Positions 1 through 9,741 of a DNA stretch of 64,000 nt are shown piece by piece (the stretch's first letter is position 1; each line of letters opens with the position of its first letter). This DNA is from CBDATW01 sp965214965. GTDB taxonomy: Bacteria > Bacillota_I > Bacilli_A > CBDATW01. Below the pieces are notes generated by a model, which saw nothing but the letters and a program-made list of their open reading frames with translations, made no database searches and was not told the origin of the DNA. The stretch covers positions 62,001 to 126,000 of the forward strand of contig OZ244030.1 of the NCBI GenBank assembly GCA_965214965.1, given 5' to 3'. The position numbers and the translations under genes were made by a program.

Positions 1-57
1 TAAATTGTTTTTGTAATTCTCATTTTGACTCTTTTAATAAATTATATCACATATAAT

Positions 58-86
58 AAAAACAGCCTTGCTAGTTAGTAAGGCTG
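58..86 (-). terminator. Rho-independent terminator of the res gene
   Basis: A 7-bp stem (cagcctt 63-69 with aaggctg 80-86) has an 11-base loop and is followed on the minus strand by a T-run (58-62). It lies 12 bases after the res stop. Related hairpins occur at 4436-4463 and 5782-5812, both in the same accessory region. Bases 1-57 hold no feature that I can support. Confidence 0.75.
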
Positions 87-97
87 CTATTTAATTA

Positions 98-2296
98 TTA
101 TTTAAACTTATCTTTTATAAAATTATTAAATGAAGTTTTTTTCATTCATTTATCACCTATTTTGCAACTTAAAATAGTATTTTTTGTTTTGCCATCATAC
201 ATGAATACTGCAAAATCAATGTTTTTGTTGTCTTCAGCAAATGCATATTTTTTATAAGCACTTAATAACATTTGTGTTTTTTCAGGATTTTTGTCTTGTT
301 CTGCATACCCTTTAACTTCAACAAATATTATTTTTCCTTTATACTTTACTACAAAGTCAACAAATGATTTACTTATACGACCTAAATCTTCATTGTAATA
401 CTCAAAAAATACTTTTGATCCTAATGTAGGTAGTTTTGCAAAAAACTCAATTCCTTCTTTTATTTTATTAGCTTTTAGAGCGGATTTAAATCTTTTAAAA
501 AATTCTAATTCAGGCCTAGAATCTAAAAATTGCTCATCTTCATAACCCGTCACCTGTAAATAACCATAATTTTCAAATCAATCTGTCTCAATTTTTTTTA
601 GATTATTATTATCTTTTCATACGCTATAGTAAGGTATTAATTTATTTGTTTTTTTAATTTTTCATGGTTCATTTAATTTCATTCATTTAGCTGCATGATT
701 TTTAATTTCATTTAATTTTGCTGAGAGAGATAAAAGTACATATTTTGCAATTTCAAAATGTACCTTATGTTTTATAGCAACCTTATGTAACACATCTTTT
801 AATTCTATAATATGCAATGATTCTTCTAATTTACGGCCCTTCTTAATGTTATGAATTTTTAAATATATGTGATTTGGAATAATGTTAGTTCCCAAACCAG
901 TGCCATATTCATCATAAACAATGCTAGTGCTTGTAAATGCGGCTGTATCTTTCAATTTTATTTCAAATTCTTTGCTCTTAATATATTCTTTTGCTTCTGC
1001 TAAATAATCTTTTTTGCTCTTTACAAAAGATACACTTTCTTCATCAATATATCCACTGGGTAATTCAAGATCTTTAAATTCATCTTTTAGTCTATAAGTT
1101 GCTTGATCCCTTGTTGATTTTTGAAAATTAGATCAAAGATAATAATTATCAGTTATATTATTTTTAACTAAGCTTGGGTATGGGTTTCTCATTATTCTTC
1201 CTAAAGTTTGTGTATTTAGTGTTTCAGATGAAACATTTCTTAGCTGCAACAACATATTTGCTCTAGGTATATCTCAACCTGTAGCTGGACCAACTTTAAA
1301 AATAATAGCGTCAATATGTGAGTCTATTTGTGATGCATATTTAAGTGTAGGTTCAACATTTGCTCCAAATACTTCTGGTTTGCTTTCTAAATACTTTAAA
1401 TATATTAATCCTGCCTTTTTTAACTTAGATTCTAACATTTCCAACCCTTTATTAAACAATTCGTGCTTTTCAGGATCTATAATAAGGCTAGGTTGGTTAG
1501 AAACTTGAATCAGCATAGCGGGATTAATGATTATATTTTGAAGTTTTTGATATTCTTTTTTTACTTCTTTGAATTTTTTAATTGCATCATCTATGATTTC
1601 TCCGTTAGTAGAATCTTCGGAAATTTTTGATTTATTTTCTTTTGTTTTCAAAAGAAACTGATTATCTAATTCAAGATCCTTTGCTGTCATTTCTACAAAG
1701 TTAATATCACACTTAGGGGTAGCGGTCATTTCTAGTGTAAATGTTGCGGCACTTTTCATAGTTTCGTCAAAATTTTTTAACAAATCTTTTGACAATTCTT
1801 TTTTACCAATATGTGCTTCATCTCTGATAAAAATTAAATCATACTGATAATGTTTTAATTGGTTTATAAAAATTTCAAGTGTTTTGTTTTGATAAAATAA
1901 TGTATTTTTACCAAAAGAAGAAGTACCGAATACATACACCATATTATTTTCTAATGAAAATTCTGGAATATCTTCAGATTTATTACTTTTTGATTTTGAT
2001 GGTGAATGTATATGCTGGACTCTATAATTTTGATACTGATGATATTGTATGTAATTGTTTAATTTTCTTGCCATTTGTTTTGGCAAGTCTGCGTTAGAAA
2101 CAGTTGCAACTACTACAACTGTTTTTCTATCTCTTGAGTTTTGATATTCAAGTATTCTAGAAACTAACTCAGAGGAGATAAAAGTTTTTCCTGAACCTGT
2201 AGGTGCTTTTAATGTGGCAAAAGAATGTCTATCTTTGTTAATAAATGCCTTGAATAGTTTTTGTACTGTTGTTTGTTGTGAATTTGTTAATTGCAT
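98..2296 (-). CDS. Type III restriction enzyme, Res subunit (helicase-endonuclease)
   Basis: This 732-aa protein is read through several UGA(Trp) codons. It has the superfamily 2 helicase order: Walker A APTGSGKT at residues 31-38, DEAH at about 159-162, TATP at about 191-194 and a motif VI-like GRIMR. A C-terminal PD-(D/E)xK nuclease follows, with Asp near 647 and EVK at about 660-662. Type III Res subunits translocate with ATP and cut when two unmethylated sites are found. The gene starts 14 bases after the mod stop, so the two form an operon. It is somewhat shorter than the 850-1000 aa usual for Res, but all the motifs are present and I see no frame break, so it looks functional. Confidence 0.88.
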
Positions 2297-2310
2297 AGTG
2301 TGTATTACTT

Positions 2311-3963
2311 TTAAAATTTATCATCTTCATTTTCTAAAGGATTTAATGCTGCTAAATCATAAAATAAATTAAGATTTTTTTTATTATAGTTACCATCTAA
2401 TAATTTTAATCCTTTAAGACATGAATCATATATTTTATCATTAATGTCTGTTTCAAGGTCTACCTTTAATGAATCGTCTATATTTATAACTCGGAGTTTA
2501 GCATTTTTGTATGATTTATTTTTATTTAATCAAACAAAATCTTTTTTGCCTATAGTGGATTTTCCCTCAATTATTCTGTAAAGCCTTTCATATGTAACTT
2601 CTGTGGCAATATTATTTTCATTATTTGTGCAAATAATAAACCTTCTATTGCCATTGTCTTCTCTATTTAATTGTAAAACTGCTTGTGCTGATGTGCCCGA
2701 ACCTGCAAAAAAATCTAAAAATAATCCGTCTTGATGGATAGATCTGTCAAATAATCATTGTATTAATGCTACTGGTTTTGGTGTGCCAAATTTTGAATTA
2801 TTAAGAATTTGCTTTAAATCTTTTTTCCCAGTATTTCTACAATTAAAAACATTTGAATCATCTTGGTAATTATACGTTATTGAATTTTTAGGTGAGACAA
2901 GTTTTTTACCATCTCCATTTAAGTAAGATTTTTTAAATATCATATATGACGATTTATATTTAAATACTTGCAAAAATTGAATATCTTTTTTTAATTTTTC
3001 CTTTGACCATGTTCAGCATCCTCTTAAATTATCTATGTACGGTGGGTGTATTTCTATAAAATCCTTTTTTTCTTTTAGTGATATTTCTCCTTTATCAGAA
3101 ACTCAAATTCTATATGCGAGATTTTTTCTTGTTTTTTCGTTAAATTTGTAAGGGTCATCATTGAATAATGGTTTGCCTTTTTTGTAGTTTCCAAAGCTGT
3201 CTTGATAAATATATTTGTCTAGCTCATTTTGGGATTCTTCGACAATATAATTTGTAAGTGCCATATCTTTATTTTTGCAGTATAATAGTATATATTCATA
3301 TGTGGAAGAAAAGAGATTATTGCCAAGTGATCTTCCTTCTTTTTTATTGTATCAATTAATATTTGTAACAAAATTTTGTTCTCCAAAAATATCATCCATC
3401 AATACCTTCAGGTATGCTTGTTCATGATCATCAATTGACACAAAAATTAATCCATCTTGAGAAAGTAGGTTTTTTGCTAGAGATAATCGGTTTTTCATCA
3501 TATTTAATCAACCTCCTCTACCAAATTTGTCTTTATAATCAAACTTAGATGAAGTACCTTGTTTTGAGGATTGGTTACCATCTTTCTTGGCGGATTCAGT
3601 ATTATAAGGAGGGTCTATATAAATAACATCTATTTTACCTTTGTGAGTTAGCAGTAATGCTTTTAATGCATTATAATTATCTCCAATGATTAATTTATTT
3701 TCATTGTTTTCAATTTTATCTGAAACATTTATTCGTCTTTTTTTATCTTCTTTAAGAGTTATTAATCTTCCTTTGGCTATCTCTGGTGAATAGTCAAAAG
3801 CAAAGCCCGTTCTTCTTTTCATAAAAATAAAATCAGCAATTGCTTGTTCATCGCCTTCTGCAGCATTTTTAAGAATATTAATAGCTATTGTTTTTTGGTC
3901 ATCATTAAAATATTTGGTTTCAAAATTTTCTATTTGTTTTATTAATTGATCTTTTTTTGTCAT
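2311..3963 (-). CDS. Type III DNA methyltransferase, Mod subunit
   Basis: This 550-aa N6-adenine methyltransferase of the beta class carries the catalytic motif DPPY at residues 117-120, followed much later (about 412-425) by the SAM-binding FAGSG motif. That order, IV before I, defines beta-type Mod proteins. Mod gives the Type III system its sequence specificity and can methylate alone; with Res it restricts foreign DNA. The region between the motifs (about 150-400) should hold the target recognition domain. The start ATG at 3963 is taken because no upstream in-frame extension resembles Mod. The gene lies directly upstream of res and downstream of a pseudogene fragment. I see no long simple repeat in the ORF that would suggest phase variation. 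Confidence 0.9.
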
Positions 3964-4019
3964 AATTAATCCTTAGTAATATAATTTTACCATAATTAAA
4001 CAACCTAGAAAGCTGTTTG

Positions 4020-4435
4020 TACTAATATTATTTACTTGTTTTTCTAGAAGTTTCTTAAATGGATATTTAATCAGTAATTCTTTGCCCTTAAATTGCCATT
4101 ATGTAATTCCAAGTTGATTTTTAATTTGAGCAACTGTAATTCTTTATATATATATATATGTGTGTGTGTGTGTTAAAAGTATTTTAATCAATTGGTAACA
4201 TATGCCTTCATATCAATCTGCCAAACATGTTAGAAAATTATGTTTTAACAATTGCTTTTTCATATGTAGTCTCTTTAGCAGTTTTTTTTATCATTTCTAA
4301 AGATATTGATAGCTTGCATCACTATTAAAATATTAATAATAAGATCTCATTCTTCATAATTTTGCATAAAGAATTAGGTCAACTTCATAATCTTTTGGGA
4401 TTTGTTAATAAGTTTGAGCAGGTAAATAATAAAGG
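4020..4435 (-). pseudogene. Decayed second copy of the 3' end of the PEPCK-like gene
   Basis: About 410 bases match, in order and orientation, the last part of the intact gene at 7991-9733. Compare 4114-4140 with 8088-8112, 4270-4312 with 8228-8272, and 4356-4395 with 8310-8350, which show strong stretch-by-stretch identity. It carries many indels, stops and a TA/TG repeat tract, so it is not coding. It lies on the far side of the Fic/Dam/DUF3883 block, so that block is bracketed by the intact gene and this remnant. No other feature is seen between mod and the fic gene apart from the terminator at 4436. Confidence 0.85.
4145..4173. repeat. (TA)n(TG)n dinucleotide microsatellite
   Basis: About seven TA units are followed directly by about seven TG units. 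The tract lies inside the decayed PEPCK-like fragment and not in any open frame or visible promoter, so it most likely drifted in non-coding DNA. Confidence 0.9.
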
Positions 4436-4463
4436 AACCTTACTAACTAACAACACTGTTGTT
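4436..4463 (-). terminator. Degenerate terminator hairpin after fic
   Basis: A small hairpin (aacaac 4449-4454 with gttgtt 4458-4463) sits about 125 bases after the fic stop. The segment ccttactaactaacaa (4438-4453) matches, in flipped loop orientation, the terminator at 63-86, and the flank after it (ttaattaat) matches all three copies. It is a decayed member of the same terminator family. Confidence 0.45.
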
Positions 4464-4589
4464 TAATTAATAATAGATATGTCTTGAAGGTTTTTAGTAT
4501 ATATCAATATATTTAATTGCTTCTTTTTTTATTATGTAAGTTAGAGCGTTAAATTTTTTGCATTTTTTAATTTTACAGTAAAACTTATT

Positions 4590-5630
4590 CTATTTGATAA
4601 CGCTAAATACTGGGCTTTTGGCTTGTTTTCTTTTAATGATTAATTCATCACTAGCCATTTTATCTAATGTACTATGTAAATTTTGTCTTGAATACTTTAA
4701 TTTTAAGATCTCTTCAATATCTTTAGCTGTAAATTCTTTTTGTTTACTAAAGTTAGACTTAATGTATATAGCTAGATAAATAGCAGTTTTTTTATCTGAT
4801 AAAGAAAGGCCATTGTTAATTTGGATTCCAATAAATGATATTAATCCATCTATTGCGCAAGAAACTCAATCAAATCACTTTGCAATAATGTTAGTAATAT
4901 CAAATTCTTTTGTTCCCCTTTCAACACTTTCTCTTATTTTTGTTAAGTAATCAATATAAGATGAACGCATAACTTTAAAAACAAGAGAAAATACCATTGA
5001 ATCTAGATACCTTTCTTTTGTTTTAAGATATCACCCTGCTAAGATTCTAGACATTTTACCATTGTAATCATAGTAAGGATGAGCATACACAAATCAAAAC
5101 ATTATAATGATTGATTTTAAACGATCATTATGTGTTAATTCATTACTTTGTATAAATGTAATCAAGCTATCCATTGTTGAATCTAAATATTTTGGATCAA
5201 GCGTAAGAAAAGGGTTTTTGGTTGTTCTAGTAATTTGGCCATCTTCTTTTCTTCAATAATTTTCATGATTATCAAGTTTATTTTTTTTATTCTTAATAGA
5301 CATTCACATCAGATCATACAATATTTTGATATTATCTTTTGTAATATCTTTATTTTTATCAGTAATATTGTAAATTGAATATAGATTAGAAAGTAATTGT
5401 TCATTATCAGTTTCTGGTACTCTTCTATTTGAAAGTATCTCATCTACAATCTTTTTAGATGATCCTTCGCTTTCTATATCTAGATTATCTTTAATTTCCA
5501 TTCCTCTATAAAAGTTATGGGCTTGGTAATATCTTTCTAAAATATGATTAATTTCTGCTGAAAATGAAACAGGATCATTAATCTTATCTGTTTCTATAGT
5601 AAATAATAAATCTCCAAGTTTAATTTTCAT
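4590..5630 (-). CDS. Fic/DOC family protein (putative AMP/NMP transferase)
   Basis: This 346-aa protein carries the Fic active-site motif HPYYDYNGKMSR with His at about residue 184. The canonical form is HPFx(D/E)GNGRxxR; the catalytic His, Asp, Asn, Gly, Lys and final Arg are kept, but the Gly before Asn is Tyr. An alpha-helical N-terminal domain and a C-terminal winged-helix-like region (about 290-346) fit the common chromosomal Fic layout. Fic enzymes transfer AMP or similar groups onto protein hydroxyls and often act as toxins or stress regulators. The candidate N-terminal inhibitory segment (IESEGSS near residue 53) lacks the expected Ser/Thr at its first position. The gene stands alone between two terminators within the defence block. 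The target cannot be told from sequence. Confidence 0.85.
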
Positions 5631-5781
5631 ACAATTCTCCTTATTAAATTTTAATATAATGTCAGGTTATTGTCAATGTTTTTAATATTTATTGACAATA
5701 CCTTGACAATATTTGTAATAAGGTTATAAATTCCATTACTTGGATTTTTTTCATAAATACTCTTGTCATAAGTATAATAAA

Positions 5782-5812
5782 AACAGTTTTGCTATTTAGC
5801 AAGGCTGTTTTT
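5782..5812 (-). terminator. Bidirectional terminator after the dam remnant
   Basis: A stem of about 12 bp (aacagttttgct with agcaaggctgtt, one G-U pair, loop attt) has an A-run on one side and a T-run on the other. It is the best preserved relative of the hairpins at 63-86 and 4436-4463. Confidence 0.75.
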
Positions 5813-5859
5813 TAATTAATATTCCGTATTAGTTTTAAAATTTTTTAGTCTATGTTTAT

Positions 5860-6337
5860 ATAATTCATTATATCAGGTTTTTTACTTATAATACCTGATT
5901 GTTTGCAAAAATTTTGTCGGAGTAGAGTTATTTTTAGTTCGATCCCCATCTTTTGTTTGCACATAAATGTAGCATAGTAAAATCAGTCTCCTTTTGATTT
6001 TTGTTCTTTGCTTTTTTCATTATAATCTTCTCTTTTTAGGACATCAAATGTAAGATTATGATTAGGTTTATATTTTTTTACTTTTTCTATTATTTTTTTT
6101 GGTTTTAGACCCTTTAAATAATAATTTCTGAATATTGACAATATTTGTATTGAGATCCATTGGCAATTTTACTATTAGCGACTGCATTCATTCAAACAGA
6201 TCCTCCCCTGCAAATACATAACAAAAAACAGAGATATTTTTATGAAATATTTCTTCTATGAAAAATTTTAGAAAAATATCTTTATTTCCTGTGTATTTTA
6301 AAGGTGATTTTATTATTGTATTAAGAATTTGTGACAT
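5860..6337 (-). pseudogene. Remnant of a Dam-type (D12 class) DNA adenine methyltransferase
   Basis: The reading frame starts at ATG 6337, overlapping the end of the DUF3883 gene by 17 bases. It opens with SPLKYTGNK and continues to a FAG motif, matching the SAM-binding start of Dam/DpnM-type enzymes (SPLRYPGGK...FAGGGS). Directly after, the homology jumps frame (GGSVWMNAVANSKIAN in one frame, then LNTNIVNIQKLL in another), and several stops follow. The catalytic DPPY region is absent. It was probably the methyltransferase partner of the DUF3883 nuclease upstream. The last 200 bases down to the terminator at 5812 are unrecognisable debris. Confidence 0.75.
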
Positions 6338-7925
6338 AATATGAATATGGTTTAACCCTATTCTTCTCCTCTAAAGTTTCCAAGTGTTTTTTTTCCAAGA
6401 TGATGCATTCATTTTTTTTTAAATTAACAATGTAGATTATAGACTCTCCTCTTTTCAAAACTTTGCGTTGTTTTGAACTTAAAAAAAATTCGAACTTATT
6501 TACATTTTCTACACTTTTTATTTCAATTTTTTGCTTCACAAAATTACCAGCAGGTTTTTTCATATATGTTATTATATCATACCCAGCGCCTGCATTTAAT
6601 TCTCATGTTCGTTCTATTTTTTTTGCTAATTCTGGTTTTGAAGATTTACTAAGTTTATTATATTCATATTTATAAATGAGTTCTTGAGCTTCATCTCCAT
6701 GGTCAATTTGTTTTTCTGCTGTTTTGATTTTATCCCTTTTTGATCTATCTTTCTTTTTTGCGCTCTGCTCACCATATGTTTTTTCTTGGTCATTAATTTC
6801 AAATTCAATAAATATCAGATTTTCATTTAAGTTTAATACACGTTTCTCTGTTTTTTCTTTCGTTTCTTCTATATTGTGGTCTAAAAAGTACTCTCAATTA
6901 TCATGTTCAAAATCATTTATAGCTAGTTTTAGGAGTTGATTCATGTCTTTGAATTCCGCACAATTTAATGATTCTAAAAATTTTAAATTTTTATTATTAA
7001 TATGAGAGTCGGCAAGTTTAAATATTGTAATTTCTTCAATTTCTTTTTGAATAGCTTTTAATGCTCTAGAATGATTATCATATGTTGTAATTTGATTAAT
7101 ATATTGTTTGACTTGATTAATGGTTATTTTACTTTCGAAATTTTTTACATTTCTAAAATACCTGTAAAAAAGTACTTTTTTAATATGATTATTATCTAAA
7201 TCTGCTTCTTTGGAAGAATTATAAAATTTTTTAAGATCTTCAATATTGTCAATATTTAAATCACTAAAAAGTAATTGTATGTACTTACTTTGATCAATTT
7301 TTTTATTAAAAGTATGGTCAAGCCTCCCAATTCTATTTAAAAGTAAAACAGCCCACCCATATTCTTTATGTTTTTTAAGATAATCTATTAATGAGCTCGA
7401 CTGTTTTCTTAGGGTATTATTCTGGTAATAAAATATATTAAATTCATTAATAAATATTGCTATATCTTGTTTAAAATAATCAGATAATTCTTTTTTGGTA
7501 AATGTCTTACCAATTGCTTCTTCAAATTTTTTCAAAATTGTTACTAAACTTGCCAGGCCTTCTTTTTTGTTATCATTATAATATGTTAATATGCGGCTTG
7601 GGCCAAAATCATTTTGTAAACCTAGAGAGTTTGTGCCCATTAATCCTAATGATTCATAAACTTTAAAAAAATGTTGGATTTCAATTAATTCATCAGGTTG
7701 GGGGAAAAACAATGTGTTCTTAATTGCGTTTTTCTTTACAAAATGTACTTTTTTATTTAAATCACGATTCCCGAAACAATTTGCTCCAACTAATTGCTTT
7801 AGTTTACTATAGGGATCCTTAGCTAAATCTGAAAAATCTTTTTCATTATTTATGTACGATAATGGTTTTTTTTGTTCTAAAAATATTTTTTTTGATCTTT
7901 TTTTGATTTTATTAAATTGTTTCAT
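6321..7925 (-). CDS. DUF3883-domain protein, putative restriction-type nuclease
   Basis: A 534-aa protein formed by joining two frames through UGA(Trp) codons. The C-terminal part (about residues 400-534) fits the DUF3883 family: GDEAQELIYKYE, then AGAGYDIITY, then IEIKS, and a final strand SIIYIVNL. Glu, Asp and ExK are spaced as in PD-(D/E)xK nucleases. DUF3883 is found in many restriction and defence proteins. The N-terminal 390 residues are not recognised; they are helical and basic, and include YGWAVLLLNRIGRL near residue 190. The overlap with the dam remnant suggests a former Type II restriction-modification pair. If the nuclease is active, loss of its methyltransferase would be toxic unless another protection exists; the Type III Mod or a distant enzyme might supply it, or the nuclease may be inactive or modification-dependent. 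Confidence 0.7.
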
Positions 7926-7990
7926 AGTTATTTATCCTAATATCAATATTATACACCTTATAAATACTCATTTAGAGTTATTTATAATTA

Positions 7991-9733
7991 TTATTTACCT
8001 GACTTGTCTAGTTCAAGAAGTTGATTAAATAAATATTTACCAGCAATTTTTGGGCCTTCCATAGCCATTCCTGGAATTCCTAGTTGGGTTCTAATTTGAG
8101 CAACTCTAATGCCTTGTGAATAAATTTTGTCAAAATATTCTTTTATTAGTGGATCACAGATATCTTTATGTTGAGCTGGACCAAACATATTAGCAAAGTA
8201 AGTCTCAACAATACCTTTTTCATCTGTTGTTCCTTTAGCAGCTCTTTTAGCATTTCTAAAGACATTAATAGCTTCTTCAACTGTTTCAATATCAACAATT
8301 GCTTCACCTTTTTCATAATTGTTTGCATAAAGAATTAGATCAACTTCATAATCGGCAGAAATTTGTTCATAGGTTGACACTGGAATAACCATTCTAGCGT
8401 TAACTTCGGCTTGTGGGTTCATAAAAACACATCTATCAATTTCTTCATATGGGTATCCTTTTTCAAGGTCATCAACTCTAACAAAAGCTCCTGTTTCAGT
8501 ACCTGATGTCATCAACTTACCTGATTTATCATCAAAGAAGAAGTATCCCATGTCATCATAGATGATTGTCATTTCATCAATGTAATCATCTGCTATAACT
8601 CTAAACCCTTCTAATGATTCTGATTTACCAGCACCTGAGTCCCCGATGATTACAATGTTGTAATCTCTATCTAAGTTTTTAAGTTTTAAGTTAACAGCTG
8701 ATGCATGAAGTGGTAAGTATTGTTTTTGAATCATCATCTTAACATTTGATAATGTAAGAATCATTTTTTTCAAGAATCCAAAGTAATCAATTTCATCAGT
8801 ATGGTTAGCGTAACCAACAGCAATTTTTGTTTCTTGATCAATGTAGTAATCAGTTGTTTTATCTTGAGAACCATTGGGGTGACCAAATACATAGATCATA
8901 TCTGGTTGTTTATCATATTCACCTTCTCTTGCTACTTCAAATAAGTTCATTAATGATAAACCTAATGATATAAAGTCAATATTGAAGTAAACAAAGCAAA
9001 GATATTTACCAACTTTAATTGGTAACATCATGTATTGCTCTGGATCAAGACTAATATCTTTTATAGGATCATTAGTAATAGGTTGAAACATACCAGTTCT
9101 TTTGTTTCTTCTTGGATATGTAATAAATGGTGGTCAAAGAACCATCTGTTTAATCATTGGCACAGTGTTTAGGTGTGCTCATTTTGCAGGAAGTCCTTTA
9201 ACTTTATATTCAGCAATTTCAACAGCTGCGTTTGGACCAACAATAAGTTGTCTATACACGTTATGGTTAACCCCCATAACGTGTTCTTCAATTTTTCTGT
9301 ATGTTTTTAAAATAAGTCTTTGGAAAGCATCATTTCAAGTAATGAAAGATTGTGACGTTGAAGACTTCTTGTGCTCTGAGTTTACAACTGTATATCTTTC
9401 TAATCTTCTTCAGAAATGGTAGAAGTCTTCAATAAATTTAATAAATTCTTCTTTTTTTTCAACCATAGCTTTTTCTTTACCTTCTAGTTCTTCTGGTTTA
9501 AAAACTAGAAGTTTTTTAAGAAGTGAAATCATTGCAGCCGTTGGTTTGCTACCAAGGTGTTCTGTAATGTATCCTCCTTGTTGTGGGTGGTCTTTAATAT
9601 ATCTTAATAGAAAAGCAGATAAGAGTCTTTCAAAAGTTTCAGAAGCAATAACTTCTGAAGATGACTTACAGTAATCTTTTGAAAAGTTCATTAAAACTGC
9701 ACGTTCATTGTAATAGTATTTAGTTTGTAACAT
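7991..9733 (-). CDS. PEPCK/HPr-kinase-fold P-loop protein
   Basis: The 580-aa frame contains several UGA(Trp) codons in the middle third. Residues 364-371 form a P-loop GDSGAGKS preceded by LHASAV, the combination seen in HPr kinase/phosphorylase and ATP-dependent PEP carboxykinase. An Asp pair in YDDMG (about 393-394) could bind metal. The C-terminal stretch with FGPAQHKD and a RTQLGIPG region also recalls PEPCK. The N-terminal 210 residues match nothing I recognise. It begins 8 bases after the aminotransferase stop, so the two are probably co-translated. A decayed copy of its last 400 bases lies at 4020-4435. Whether it makes oxaloacetate/PEP, phosphorylates a protein, or acts on a small molecule cannot be settled from sequence. 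Confidence 0.7.
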
Positions 9734-9741
9734 AATTTAAT

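Noticed and set aside
4145..4173. TA/TG tract as a phase-variable switch
   Set aside because: It is inside decayed sequence, not in an ORF or between promoter boxes of a gene.
5930..5960. ttcgatcc motif that could be a tRNA T-loop
   Set aside because: No acceptor, D-arm or anticodon arm can be drawn around it, and it lies inside the dam remnant. No tRNA or rRNA gene was found anywhere in the window.
9102..9422. Plus-strand frame of 106 aa opposite the PEPCK-like gene
   Set aside because: It is the shadow of the middle of the minus-strand gene, which is only broken by UGA(Trp) in a standard-code reading.
7991..9733. Calling the gene pckA outright
   Set aside because: The P-loop and Asp pair fit both PEPCK and HPr kinase families, the N-terminus is foreign to both, and the classical PckA active-site series could not be matched fully.
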